DNA of 64,000 bases. Source: an uncultured Aliivibrio sp. GTDB lineage: Bacteria; Pseudomonadota; Gammaproteobacteria; Enterobacterales; Vibrionaceae. The translations under genes were made by a program, and so were the position numbers. The stretch is taken from the NCBI RefSeq assembly GCF_946479765.1, contig NZ_CAMLHO010000008.1, positions 23,671 to 87,670 of the forward strand, written 5' to 3'. Shown piece by piece: positions 46,171-56,497 of the stretch. The notes below the pieces were generated by a model. The model saw only the letters and a program-made list of their open reading frames with translations. It searched no databases and was not told where the DNA came from. Positions within the stretch are counted from its first letter, which is position 1; the number at the start of each line of letters is the position of its first letter.

Positions 46171-47499
46171 TTAACCAATTACTATTTGGCCTAATACATA
46201 GCCAAGCATACAGGCAGAAATTACACCGATTAACCCCACGGACATAAATGAGTGGTTAAAGTAATATTTACCAATCTTAGTCGTACCTGAGCTATCAAAG
46301 TTAACCGTTGCAATGTCTGATGGGTAATTGGGAATGAAGAAATACCCATAAACAGCAGGCATTAAACCAATGACTAAGGCAGGTTCCAATCCTAGAGCAA
46401 GACCAACCGGTAACATCATTCGAGCGGTTGCTGCTTGAGAGTTAACCACTACAGATACAATGAATAGCGCTAAAGCGAATGTCCATGGGTGAAGTGTCAC
46501 CATGTCTACAATCCCTGCTCTAAATTGAGGCATTGCGTATTGGAAATAGGTATCAGACATCCAAGCGATACCGAAGATGGCAATCGCTGCAACCATACCT
46601 GATTTAAATACAACACCATTAGGAACGTCACGCGGATCGGTTTTTGTTGCTAATAAAATTACACCACCAAACGCTAGCATCATCATTTGGATTACAACAG
46701 ACATTTTGATCGGAGCGCCACCTTCAGTGATCGTTCTAACTTCAGGCCACATAGCGATAACAACGATAGAAACAATGGCACCTAAAAAGATAAGTACCGC
46801 ATTACGCGCTTTAGTTGGTAACTCTTCATCTAAAGAGGTAGAGGTTGTATTTAAGATTTTTTCACGCCAAACAGGATCTTTTAAGCGTGCTTGGTACTCT
46901 TCATCATCGTCTAATTCTTTACCACGACGTAAGCTATACAGTGCTAGCATTAACGTACCAAACAAGGTAGAAGGCACCGTTACCATTAAGATCGACATTA
47001 AGGTAATTGATGCGTCAATATCGACTAGTTGTGCAAGGTAGTAAACAACCGCAGCAGAAAGAGGAGAGGCGGTTATTGCGATTTGAGAAGCAACAGATGC
47101 CGCTGCCATTGGGCGTTCAGGACGAATGCCATTTTTTAATGCGACATCACCAATGATCGGCATGATTGAGTACACAGCATGGCCTGTACCTAACAAAAAT
47201 GTCATTGCATAAGTAACAAAAGGCGCAATGATAGTGACGCGTTTAGGATTCTTTCTTAAGATCCGTTCGGCCACCTGTAACATATATTTCAAACCACCTG
47301 CCGCTTCTAATATTGAAGCACAAGTCACTACCGCTAAAATGATCAGCATTACGGTGACGGGAGGAGAGGTTGGTGGCATTTTGAAGATAAAGACTTCAAT
47401 CACCAAACCAATACCTGAGACAACCCCTAAACCTATCCCACCAAATCGAGACCCGATATAGAGCACGAGTAATAAAAAGAGAAATTCAAAATACAACAT
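46171..47499 (-). CDS. Anaerobic C4-dicarboxylate transporter (DcuA/DcuB family)
   Basis: LGTGHAVYSIMPIIGDVALKNGIRPERPMAAASVASQIAITASPLSAAVV; start set at MLYFEF. Confidence 0.9.
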   Translation of the reverse strand: MLYFEFLFLLLVLYIGSRFGGIGLGVVSGIGLVIEVFIFKMPPTSPPVTVMLIILAVVTCASILEAAGGLKYMLQVAERILRKNPKRVTIIAPFVTYAMTFLLGTGHAVYSIMPIIGDVALKNGIRPERPMAAASVASQIAITASPLSAAVVYYLAQLVDIDASITLMSILMVTVPSTLFGTLMLALYSLRRGKELDDDEEYQARLKDPVWREKILNTTSTSLDEELPTKARNAVLIFLGAIVSIVVIAMWPEVRTITEGGAPIKMSVVIQMMMLAFGGVILLATKTDPRDVPNGVVFKSGMVAAIAIFGIAWMSDTYFQYAMPQFRAGIVDMVTLHPWTFALALFIVSVVVNSQAATARMMLPVGLALGLEPALVIGLMPAVYGYFFIPNYPSDIATVNFDSSGTTKIGKYYFNHSFMSVGLIGVISACMLGYVLGQIVIG

Positions 47500-47724
47500 A
47501 GAACCACCTGCATTAATGCAATTATAATTAAAATCAACTACAGGCATTAATACCTTATTTTTCATGGGGTTTAATTGAGCAAGTTCTCATTTAGATTGTT
47601 GTTGGTTTTATAAATAGAAGCTTGGTTGATCTGAATTAAATGAAGGGACGGTTTCTATTAAAAAATAAAGAAATGGGTTCTAGCTATCAGATTGTAATAA
47701 AGGTTTTGTGCTTTAGGTTAGGCA

Positions 47725-48663
47725 TTAATCTCGAGTAAAGTTTTGCTCTGAGAAGTGGTCAAGATCGTACGGTGTTTGCTGGTAAACACAGTAATTAAGC
47801 CAGTTAGAAAACAGCAAATGTCCATGACTGCGCCATGTCGCTTTAGGTGGTATCTCTGGATCATCATCTGGGTAGTAATTGAGAGGAATAGTAGGCTCCA
47901 TTCCTTCACCTAAATCACGAACGTACTCATGATGTAGAGTGAATGAATCATACTCAGGGTGACCCGTGACAAACACATTTCGCTTATCTTTTGTTGAAGC
48001 AAGGTATACACCTGCTTGTTCAGATGTGGCTAGAATATCCAGATCAGTGTGTTCATTCAGATAATCTGCGGAGAAATCAGCGTAACGAGAATGAGGAGCT
48101 AAAAACTGATCATCAAAACCACGTAAAATAGGGTGGTGTTGATCAAGATTATTATGTTGATATACCCCAGATAATTTCTCTTTACGGGTGCGTTTTGGTA
48201 AATCGTATAAAAGTTTTAAACCTGCTTGAGCAGCCCAACAAACATAAAGGCTTGAGGTTACATGATCTTTTGCCCAGGTCATGATGGTTTGTAAGTGATC
48301 CCAATAAATTACATCTTCAAATTGCACTAAACCTAATGGAGCGCCAGTGATGATCAGCCCATCAAAGTTACGATTTTTAATGCCTTCAAATTGACGATAA
48401 AAGGTATCTAAATGCTCTGTTGGGGTATTTTTACTGGTGCGATTATCAATGCGTAATAGCTCAACATCCACTTGTAATGGGCTATTAGAAAGTAAGCGTA
48501 AAAATTGAGTTTCTGTTTCGATCTTTTTTGGCATCAAATTTAAAATGATGACTTTAAGAGGTCGAATGGCTTGCGTGGTGGCACGAGACTCTTGCATGAT
48601 AAAGATATTCTCTTCACGCAAGACTTCAGCAGCAGGGAGTTGGTCTGGTATTTTTATCGGCAC
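47725..48663 (-). CDS. metA: Homoserine O-succinyltransferase
   Basis: [48 protein letters not shown]. Confidence 0.97.
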   Translation of the reverse strand: MPIKIPDQLPAAEVLREENIFIMQESRATTQAIRPLKVIILNLMPKKIETETQFLRLLSNSPLQVDVELLRIDNRTSKNTPTEHLDTFYRQFEGIKNRNFDGLIITGAPLGLVQFEDVIYWDHLQTIMTWAKDHVTSSLYVCWAAQAGLKLLYDLPKRTRKEKLSGVYQHNNLDQHHPILRGFDDQFLAPHSRYADFSADYLNEHTDLDILATSEQAGVYLASTKDKRNVFVTGHPEYDSFTLHHEYVRDLGEGMEPTIPLNYYPDDDPEIPPKATWRSHGHLLFSNWLNYCVYQQTPYDLDHFSEQNFTRD

Positions 48664-48750
48664 AACTTATCCTTAAGTTATTTTAATTTGTAGCGTTCTA
48701 TACGTCCATACTCCTAAACTACCTTATTATGAATAGTGTGTCGATACAAG

Positions 48751-48776
48751 AAAGGGCACCAACGTGCCCTTTTCTT
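48751..48776. terminator. Terminator between metA and DMT transporter gene
   Basis: AAAGGGCAC-CAAC-GTGCCCTTTTCTTTTT. Confidence 0.75.
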
Positions 48777-48790
48777 TTTCTTTGATGTAA

Positions 48791-49708
48791 TTACGCTGAC
48801 TTATCGCGCATTTTAAATAAATTTAATGAAAGTTTATTTCGTGGAAGCTTGGCCAGTAAAATGCCACTAAGCAGTGGGATTAACAGCATTAATGATTGTT
48901 CTGAAATCACAGTGCCAGAGGTAAGCGCCGATAGGCTTAAAGCCACTAATGGGAAAATTAAGAAACAGATTGAAGCTGCAAATGGCGTTGAGATCTGACC
49001 TAATTTGAAATAAGCAACAATGCCACCGACACTAGCAAATACACCTAAATAACTAACAGCAATAAGTGACGATGATGAAAATGATTGCACATCTACGTTT
49101 TCAAATGCAAATGAAGTAATAAACAGCAATAGTGAAGCTATAAAGCTAGGTATTGCGTTGTAAGTGATAACTTGAATATCTTTGCAGTGTTTTTGAACCA
49201 TGACGTACATTATGGCATGAATAACGACTGCCAAGGCTAACGCTGCTGAACCTATCAATAAATTATTCCCCCCAATACTCAGTTCATTCGATAAGATAAG
49301 ATACAAACTCCCTACCGAAATAAAGAGACCCGCAAATTGGTGGGGTGATAGTCGAAGCCCTAAAAATAGCGTTGATGTGATCATAACGGCAATTGGCATG
49401 TTAGCAAAAATGATAGATGCTAGACCTGAAGAAATATACATCTCACCAGCAATCATTAAGGTAAATGGAATTGCGAAATAGAAAACAGCGACAATAACCA
49501 TCCATTTATTTTTTCCTTTTGGAAAGAACAAGGGTTGATTAAATATCTTCGAGAGTAAAATTAAAATGGGTGAGGCAATAAGGAAACGTAAAGCTGTCGA
49601 AAAAATGGGTGGAATACTGGCTACTGCGATTTCCATGGCAAGCCATGTTGTGCCCCAAATAAAGCATACAGAGCAAAAAAGAAGTAGTGATAGATATTTG
49701 TTATTCAT
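48791..49708 (-). CDS. EamA/DMT-superfamily transporter
   Basis: 10-TM protein, CFIWGTTWLAMEIAVASIPPIFSTALRFLIASPIL. Confidence 0.88.
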   Translation of the reverse strand: MNNKYLSLLLFCSVCFIWGTTWLAMEIAVASIPPIFSTALRFLIASPILILLSKIFNQPLFFPKGKNKWMVIVAVFYFAIPFTLMIAGEMYISSGLASIIFANMPIAVMITSTLFLGLRLSPHQFAGLFISVGSLYLILSNELSIGGNNLLIGSAALALAVVIHAIMYVMVQKHCKDIQVITYNAIPSFIASLLLFITSFAFENVDVQSFSSSSLIAVSYLGVFASVGGIVAYFKLGQISTPFAASICFLIFPLVALSLSALTSGTVISEQSLMLLIPLLSGILLAKLPRNKLSLNLFKMRDKSA

Positions 49709-49820
49709 ATGCTGTTCCTTTGTGTATTATTGAAGGTTATGTTTTTTGCTTTTAATTACAATGAGTTAGATGTGTGTAATATACGTGCTTCATGAGAGAA
49801 TAACTTACTCATTTATGTCT

Positions 49821-49899
49821 TATAATTACTGCTATAGAGAAAAAAATTCTCTGCTGAAGGGGTAATTGAGAACTTCTATTTGGTGGAAGGTTCTTTTTT
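49821..49899 (+). ncRNA. Candidate small RNA / short terminated transcript
   Basis: TATAAT (49821-49826), hairpin AGAGAA-aaaaa-TTCTCT, then AGAACTTC...GAAGGTTCT-TTTTTT terminator. Confidence 0.35.
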
Positions 49900-50013
49900 G
49901 TATTAGTAATAACTAAATTCATCGTTGTTAAATTAGTAGTTGCTAAATAACTATTGACTAATATTCCTGCTTTAGTATGCTTATTGTCTATTTATTGATG
50001 AAGACAGAGGTCT

Positions 50014-50436
50014 ATGATGAGCGTAGCAATTCCATGGGAATCGTTATTTGGCGGTATGCTGTTAGGTGTATCTGCGACCTTATTGCTTTTACTTAACGGT
50101 AAAATTGCAGGAATAAGTGGGGTACTTACCGGATTAATGACACCGAAAAATCGAGATTACGCATGGCGATGGTTGTTCGTATTTGGCATGGTCAGTGGTG
50201 GGGTATTCGGTGTGTATTTCTTAGGGGCTGAAGTGCCAAAAGAATATGCAGCTACAACCAGCATGCTTATTGTTGCCGGGTTATTGGTGGGGATTGGTAC
50301 TCGTTTAGGTAATGGTTGTACGAGTGGTCATGGGATTTGTGGTATTGGACGCTTATCCGTTCGCTCAATGGTAGCCACTGCGGTATTTATGTTTGTTGCT
50401 GCGGTAACCGTGTTTTTTCGATTACATGTACTTTAA
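50014..50436 (+). CDS. YeeE/YedE-family protein, N-terminal half type
   Basis: GTRLGNGCTSGHGICGIGRLSVRSMVATAVFM. Confidence 0.88.
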   Translation: MMSVAIPWESLFGGMLLGVSATLLLLLNGKIAGISGVLTGLMTPKNRDYAWRWLFVFGMVSGGVFGVYFLGAEVPKEYAATTSMLIVAGLLVGIGTRLGNGCTSGHGICGIGRLSVRSMVATAVFMFVAAVTVFFRLHVL

Positions 50437-50448
50437 TAAGGGCTGGTT

Positions 50449-50880
50449 ATGAATAATGTATTGTTTCGTTTAGTTGCTCTTATTTCTGGTCTTCTATTTG
50501 GTCTAGGTATGGTGATATCTGGCATGGCTGACCCTGTAAAAGTGATTGGCTTTTTAGATGTTGCTGGTAACTGGGACCCAAGTTTAATGTTCGTAATGGG
50601 CGGGGCATTATTCGTCTTTATGCCTGCCTATTTCTTATTAATTAAATCAAAAACAAAGCCACTGAATGCGGAAACGTTTTGTTTATCGACCAACAAAAAA
50701 ATTGATACAAAATTGCTATCAGGCGCAGCCATCTTTGGTTTAGGTTGGGGGATTGCAGGTATTTGTCCTGGCCCTGCGGTATCGAGTCTCGGGCTTGGTA
50801 ACGGTGATGTCGTTTATTTCTTAATTGCCATGATGATAGGGTTAGGAAGTACTCACTTTATTCTTAATAAAAAACAGTAA
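50449..50880 (+). CDS. YeeE/YedE-family (DUF6691-type) protein, second half
   Basis: GLGMVISGMADPVKVIGFLDVAGNWDPSLMFVMGGA; GLGWGIAGICPGPAV. Confidence 0.88.
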   Translation: MNNVLFRLVALISGLLFGLGMVISGMADPVKVIGFLDVAGNWDPSLMFVMGGALFVFMPAYFLLIKSKTKPLNAETFCLSTNKKIDTKLLSGAAIFGLGWGIAGICPGPAVSSLGLGNGDVVYFLIAMMIGLGSTHFILNKKQ

Positions 50881-51291
50881 CTATTATAAAGAGCAAGGCA
50901 CATTAAATTAAAAATACGCTATTGAGTGATATATTATTTGTGTTTTTAGTTTTATTTATGTTGCATTCATAAATCACAGTTTCTATTAATATTAAAAACA
51001 AGATTGTTAATGTAGAGAATGAAAAGTTAATGTTATTAGGCGGGCGTCACGGTTTTTATTTAATACTTACTATTCAATTTGTTACGGTTGGTTTTATGAT
51101 GTTTCTTATCTGTAAGTTCACACTGGATCCTAAGATTTCATTTTTGATAAGGGAATGATATATCCATGAATAAATAGTTTATTTATAATCGCCACCTATT
51201 TCATAAATAGTTTATATATTAAGCATGAATCTTTATTTTTGACATGTCCAAACTATTTATATTAATGACGATTTAACACAATGAGTATCTT

Positions 51292-52839
51292 ATGGTCGGA
51301 TTATGTTTTCAAATTAATGACTGGACCCTTGTCATTGAAGAAAATAAATTATATCGCCAAGATAGGGAAGTCTCAGTTGAGCCACGTTTAGTTAATTTAC
51401 TGCGTTTTCTTGCTCAACATTCAGGTGAAGTTTTTTGTCGTGATGAACTAATTAAGCACGTCTGGGATGGTGCATTCGTTACCGACCAAGTAGTCACTCA
51501 ATCTATTTTTGAGTTACGTAAAATTTTAAGAGATGGTCGTTTAGATAATGCAAGATACCTTGTGACCGTACCAAAACGCGGCTATAAGTTAGTTGCTGAT
51601 ACCAAGTTAATTAATTTTGAAGAGACGGAATTTTTGAAACCTAACGATAAGGAGAGAAAACCCGATCTTTCTTTTCCATCAGGTCCTTTAACACGAGCAA
51701 TGACAACTATTTCGAAAGATGTCGAGAAAGAAAAAAGCAAACAAGGAGCCGGATTCAACTCATTTCACCGTTGGAAGCTGCTCGCTTTTGATGCTTTTTT
51801 GGTGTGTATATTAATTGTCGTGATTGTGGCTACAACGTATCAAAAATCAGAAACTCATATTACGAAAGCTATTGATACGGATTTAATTGAATTTAGCTAT
51901 CATGAAAGTCGAAATCAAAGAGATGATACTGAGTTTTTAGCCGATGGGATCAGTCAAAAGTTAATGGCAGATTTAGCTAGTATTGGTCATTATCGTGTTC
52001 AACTGAATAAAACGTCATTTACTACGGGGATCTTACCTGGAAAGGCTGTCAATGTTCGAGTGGAAGAGCAGCAAAATAAAACGTATTTAGATATTGAATA
52101 TCGCAGTAATACTTCAAATAAAGTACTGTTTAGCCGTCAATATCGAATGACAACATCGAATCTTGAGAATGTATTGCGTCAATCCTCTTTGGATTTAATG
52201 AAAGCGTTAGGCGTTTCTGTCTCTACAGATCAAATGGATGGTTTAATGCAGGGATTACCTCAAGAGGAAGGGTTACTTGAGATGTTAATTCAGGCGAATC
52301 ATTACATCAATCAACCTGATCCTAAACTTTTTGAACAAGGCATTCGATTATTAGAAAAAATTTCAGCCGCAGAGCCTGATAACACGTATGTATTGGCTGA
52401 GTTATATATTGCGTATAATGCGTTTTCAGCACTGAATCCAGAGCTTGAGCTTAATGATAATACGGTAAAAATTGATAATTTAAGCCAAGAGTTAGTCGAC
52501 AAATATTCGTTATTAAGCGAAGAGCGATTACCGACCCGTTTTTATGAAGCGTTAGCGATGAATGCAATTAAACAAGATAATAAAGAAGAAGCACAACAAT
52601 ACCTTAAACAGGCTTTTGAGTGCAGAGAATCGGCTTTTTCTTATATTCTTCAAGGTAAGCTGTTTGAGTTAAATGGCAATTTAGACAGTGCAGGGGATGC
52701 CTACAGTCGAGCATTTTTTATGGATACATCTTTAGAAACTTATATGCTTAGCGAAAATATCGCGTTTTACAGCGATTTAGAAACGGTGGCGTATTTTATG
52801 TATCGTGCTGTGAATCCAAGTGAAGTTCGCTTGATGTAA
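51292..52839 (+). CDS. cadC: Membrane-integrated transcriptional activator, CadC-like
   Basis: N-terminal OmpR/ToxR-type winged helix (VTVPKRGYKLVADT), one TM helix, C-terminal sensor/TPR-like domain; near cadBA. Confidence 0.88.
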   Translation: MVGLCFQINDWTLVIEENKLYRQDREVSVEPRLVNLLRFLAQHSGEVFCRDELIKHVWDGAFVTDQVVTQSIFELRKILRDGRLDNARYLVTVPKRGYKLVADTKLINFEETEFLKPNDKERKPDLSFPSGPLTRAMTTISKDVEKEKSKQGAGFNSFHRWKLLAFDAFLVCILIVVIVATTYQKSETHITKAIDTDLIEFSYHESRNQRDDTEFLADGISQKLMADLASIGHYRVQLNKTSFTTGILPGKAVNVRVEEQQNKTYLDIEYRSNTSNKVLFSRQYRMTTSNLENVLRQSSLDLMKALGVSVSTDQMDGLMQGLPQEEGLLEMLIQANHYINQPDPKLFEQGIRLLEKISAAEPDNTYVLAELYIAYNAFSALNPELELNDNTVKIDNLSQELVDKYSLLSEERLPTRFYEALAMNAIKQDNKEEAQQYLKQAFECRESAFSYILQGKLFELNGNLDSAGDAYSRAFFMDTSLETYMLSENIAFYSDLETVAYFMYRAVNPSEVRLM

Positions 52840-52860
52840 TCGTTACTGTTATCGGAAAAT

Positions 52861-52898
52861 AAAAAAGCCCGTCGTGGAAAATACGGCGGGCTTTTTTT
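52861..52898. terminator. Bidirectional terminator between cadC and agcS
   Basis: AAAAAAGCCCGTCGTGGAAAATACGGCGGGCTTTTTTT. Confidence 0.92.
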
Positions 52899-52920
52899 AT
52901 TTATGATTTAGAGAAAACGT

Positions 52921-54390
52921 TTATGCTTTCTTTTTCTTTGGGTGCCATGCACCTTCTAAATCATCAAGTTCAGGGAACTTAGTACGATCAAACTCTGGCG
53001 TTTTACCCTCTTTAAGTTGAATCTCGTAATCTTTAATGATCTTGATAGCCAGCTTAGAAAGAAGGATTAAAGCAATAATATTGATTAATGCCATCATCCC
53101 CATAGAAGCATCCGCGAGGCTCCATACCACAGGTAAAGAAGCCACAGAACCAAACATTACCATTCCAAGAACACACAGACGGAAACCAAATAGGCCCTTT
53201 TTCGAGTTACCATTCAAGAACATTACGTTAGTTTCAGCGTAGCTGTAGTTCGCAATAATAGACGTAAAGCAGAACAACAGGATAGCCAATGCCATAAAGT
53301 AGCTTGTCCAACCGCCTAACTCATTGGTTAGCGCTTGTTGAAGAAGGCTTATACCTGTAGCAGCATCTGGTTGGTCCATCACACCAGAAAGCATAATCAT
53401 TGCCGCTGAAGCCGTACAGATAACGATGGTATCGACAAACACACCTAGCATTTGCACAAAACCTTGTGATGCAGGGTGGTTAGGGTTTGGTGTAGCACTT
53501 GCTGCGATGTTAGCCGCAGAGCCCATACCCGCTTCGTTTGAGAATAAACCACGAGCGATACCTGATTGCATAGCTTGCGCGATAGTATAAGCAACACCAC
53601 CAGCAGCGGCTTCTTGCCAACCGAACGCGCTCTTAACGATAAGCGTTAATACTGCTGGAACTTCAGTAATGTTCATTACTACGATGATTAATGCAATAGC
53701 AAGATAACCAATCGCCATTACAGGAACAATTTTAGATGATGCAGTAGCTACACGACGTAACCCACCCATAATGAAGAAAGCAGATACAGCAACAATGACA
53801 ACACCCATGATGGTTTTATCAAAACCAAATGAGTGATTTAACGCGTCAGTAATTGTGTTTGCTTGAACAGCATTAAAGACCAAACCAAATGCGATGATTA
53901 AGAAGATAGAGAAAAGCGTACCCATCCAACGTTGACCAAGGCCTTTCTCCATGTAATAAGCTGGGCCGCCACGGTATTGACCGTCAACGTCTTTCACTTT
54001 GTACACTTGCGCTAGTGTTGATTCAATGAATGCTGTCGCCATACCAAATAGAGCAATCACCCACATCCAGAAGATAGCACCAGGGCCACCCACCGTTAAT
54101 GCCACTGCCACACCTGCCATGTTACCCGTTCCCACGCGAGCTGCCATAGAGGTACAAAATACTTGATAAGAGCTGATGCCGTTTTCGATTTCTTGGCCGC
54201 TGCGTAAGATTTTAACTGAATGTCCAAGTTGGCGAAGCTGAATAAAGCCAAGACGTACTGTGAAGTAAACCCCCACACCAACAAGAAGGTAAACGAGAAC
54301 TTGACCCCAAAGAAGGCCATTGATCACACCAATAACGGACATCAATGCCTCGTTTATTGACTCAATTAGCGGTAAATCTGTGTTTGTCAT
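52921..54390 (-). CDS. Alanine/glycine:cation symporter family protein
   Basis: AARVGTGNMAGVAVALTVGGPGAIFWMWVIALFGMATAFIESTLAQVYK; RGLFSNEAGMGSA. Confidence 0.94.
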   Translation of the reverse strand: MTNTDLPLIESINEALMSVIGVINGLLWGQVLVYLLVGVGVYFTVRLGFIQLRQLGHSVKILRSGQEIENGISSYQVFCTSMAARVGTGNMAGVAVALTVGGPGAIFWMWVIALFGMATAFIESTLAQVYKVKDVDGQYRGGPAYYMEKGLGQRWMGTLFSIFLIIAFGLVFNAVQANTITDALNHSFGFDKTIMGVVIVAVSAFFIMGGLRRVATASSKIVPVMAIGYLAIALIIVVMNITEVPAVLTLIVKSAFGWQEAAAGGVAYTIAQAMQSGIARGLFSNEAGMGSAANIAASATPNPNHPASQGFVQMLGVFVDTIVICTASAAMIMLSGVMDQPDAATGISLLQQALTNELGGWTSYFMALAILLFCFTSIIANYSYAETNVMFLNGNSKKGLFGFRLCVLGMVMFGSVASLPVVWSLADASMGMMALINIIALILLSKLAIKIIKDYEIQLKEGKTPEFDRTKFPELDDLEGAWHPKKKKA

Positions 54391-55045
54391 GAAATTTCCT
54401 TATTATTAATCGTTAATTTATTTTTCTTAAATAATGGATAACGAAACGCCAATCTTTAAGAAATATAAGTAACTTTGTTATAAAGTTGTATAAAATATCG
54501 TTTGCTAAGGATTCGCGGCGATTAATATAGTTCAGTCAGCTTTGTATAGTCAATAATAATGAAACAATATGTCGTACTTTTTTTACGAATAAACATAATT
54601 ATTTACAACATTTCGTTTTCATTTTTCTTTCTTTTATTATTTTTGTATTCAACAAGGAAAATGGCAGCAAGCTTGACATAACGGAGAGATAAACCTTTTC
54701 CTTTCTCGGTAAATATTTCAAAGTTGATAACTTTATCTTTTTTGTTTTTTATCATTTTTCTAAATTGAAAATAATTAACTTAATGATAATTAAGTATTTT
54801 TTAAATTGTAGTTTGCGTTTTTTACTTTGCACCCTTATTTTTTTTATCATTATTTTATTGATAATTTTATCCTTATTTTTTTTCCATTCTTTGGGCGTAA
54901 CCTTCATCTCAACATTCAAGCGAGATGTTGTTTATTTACCCCGATAGAGTTTGCATGACCTGTCCAGATAACACCTTGCCCCTTTAAATAAATAATTTCG
55001 TATTACGGGCTTAAATTGGTCCATTCGATAATTCCTGGAGATGTT

Positions 55046-56380
55046 ATGGAATCGAATACAAAGAAAATTGGCTTAATAGCCTGTACGGGTGTTGTTGCCG
55101 GCAACATGATGGGGAGTGGTATTGCACTATTACCTTCTTCATTAGCAGCGGTTGGTTCAGTATCAATTTTTAGTTGGATTATCTGTTTAGTTGGTGCATT
55201 AAGTTTGGCGTTTGTTTTTGCCCGCTTAGCAACAAAGAATCCACAAGAAGGTGGCCCTATTGCTTATGCTGGTGAAGTATCTCCTGTATTTGGTTTCCAA
55301 ACGGGTGTTCTTTACTACCACGCAAACTGGATTGGTAACTTAGCAATCGCCATTACTGGTGTTTCTTACTTATCTGTTTTCTTCCCTGCTTTGAATGACC
55401 CTATCCCTGCGGCTGCCGCGACGATTGCATCAGTATGGTTATTTACCCTAGTTAACTTACTAGGTGGTAGCTGGGTTAGTCGTCTTTGTACATTAGGTTT
55501 AGGTCTTATCCTTATTCCGGTTGTTGGTACAGGGGTTGCTGGTTGGACTCACTTCGATCCTGCTTTATATAGCCAAAACTGGAATGTCTCTTCAGGTACA
55601 AGTAGCCACGCTGTTATTAGTGCTGTGCTTATCTGTTTATGGTCGTTTGTTGGTGTTGAATCAGCAGCGGTATCATCTGGTATGGTTAAAAACCCAAAAC
55701 GCACGGTTCCTTTAGCAACAATGCTTGGTACTGCGATTGCGGGTGTGATTTATATCCTATCAACTCAAGTAATCAGCGGTATGTTCCCAGCAGCAGAAGT
55801 GGCAGCATCAGGCGCACCATTTGCAATGGCGACCACTGAAATCTTCGGTAGTTGGTCAGCGCCATTTGTTGCTGCATTTACTGCTTTAGCATGTTTCACA
55901 TCACTAGGTTCTTGGATGATGTTGGTTGGTGAAGCCGGTAAGCGTGCTGCTCACGATGGTAACTTCCCTAAAATTTACGGTGAAGTTGATAAAAACGGTG
56001 TAGCGAAAAAAGGCCTTGTACTTGCGTCGCTAAAAATGACAGCGCTAATGATTGTATTGACCGTATTCAGCTCTCAATCAGCACATACTGCTGACTTATT
56101 TAATCAGTTAACGACTGATGCCGTACTACTAACAATGCTTCCTTACTTCTATTCAAGCATTAACTTAATTCGATTTGAAGGTATGACAACACGCAGTGGC
56201 TTCACCATGTTCTTCTCTGGTATTGCTTGTGTGTTCTGCATGATTGCTCTTGCTGGTGCAGAAGGCGCAACACTGACTGCAACCTTTATCGTGTCACTTG
56301 TTATCTTAATGTTCTACGCAAAAAAAATGGGCTTGAAACAATCTGAGCAACACATCAGCACTGAAGCTACTGCCCATTAA
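55046..56380 (+). CDS. cadB: Lysine/cadaverine antiporter CadB
   Basis: KIGLIACTGVVAGNMMGSGIALLPSSLAAVGS; next to cadA. Confidence 0.94.
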   Translation: MESNTKKIGLIACTGVVAGNMMGSGIALLPSSLAAVGSVSIFSWIICLVGALSLAFVFARLATKNPQEGGPIAYAGEVSPVFGFQTGVLYYHANWIGNLAIAITGVSYLSVFFPALNDPIPAAAATIASVWLFTLVNLLGGSWVSRLCTLGLGLILIPVVGTGVAGWTHFDPALYSQNWNVSSGTSSHAVISAVLICLWSFVGVESAAVSSGMVKNPKRTVPLATMLGTAIAGVIYILSTQVISGMFPAAEVAASGAPFAMATTEIFGSWSAPFVAAFTALACFTSLGSWMMLVGEAGKRAAHDGNFPKIYGEVDKNGVAKKGLVLASLKMTALMIVLTVFSSQSAHTADLFNQLTTDAVLLTMLPYFYSSINLIRFEGMTTRSGFTMFFSGIACVFCMIALAGAEGATLTATFIVSLVILMFYAKKMGLKQSEQHISTEATAH

Positions 56381-56433
56381 TATCACTCGATAGCGTGAAC
56401 ACGTAACGCTACCAACTTAATAAATTTACCCTC

Positions 56434-56475
56434 AGGCGCTCCACTACCTCACCATCAAAAAGATGGGGAGCGCCT
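56434..56475 (+). terminator. Hairpin between cadB and cadA (possible attenuator/processing site)
   Basis: AGGCGCTCC...GGGAGCGCCT with only a weak T tract. Confidence 0.5.
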
Positions 56476-56497
56476 TGTTTCGTCTTGGAGATATAAA

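Noticed and set aside
46577-47041. 154-aa ORF on + strand
   Set aside because: Antisense to the dcu transporter gene, low-complexity Ser/Thr/Ile composition, no SD or family match.
49847-49875. Glycine-riboswitch-like GCTGAAGGGGTAATT
   Set aside because: Only a short resemblance to the core; lacks the downstream CTCTCAGG...AAGGACAGAG segment, and the neighbouring genes are not glycine genes. Kept only as a generic sRNA candidate.
54391-54700. Possible glycine riboswitch upstream of the agcS-like symporter
   Set aside because: Read the minus-strand leader; no aptamer core motifs seen.
54765-54947. 60-aa Phe/Leu/Ile-rich ORF upstream of cadB
   Set aside because: Very T-rich non-coding promoter region; composition explains the ORF; no convincing SD. 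Treated as cadBA regulatory DNA.
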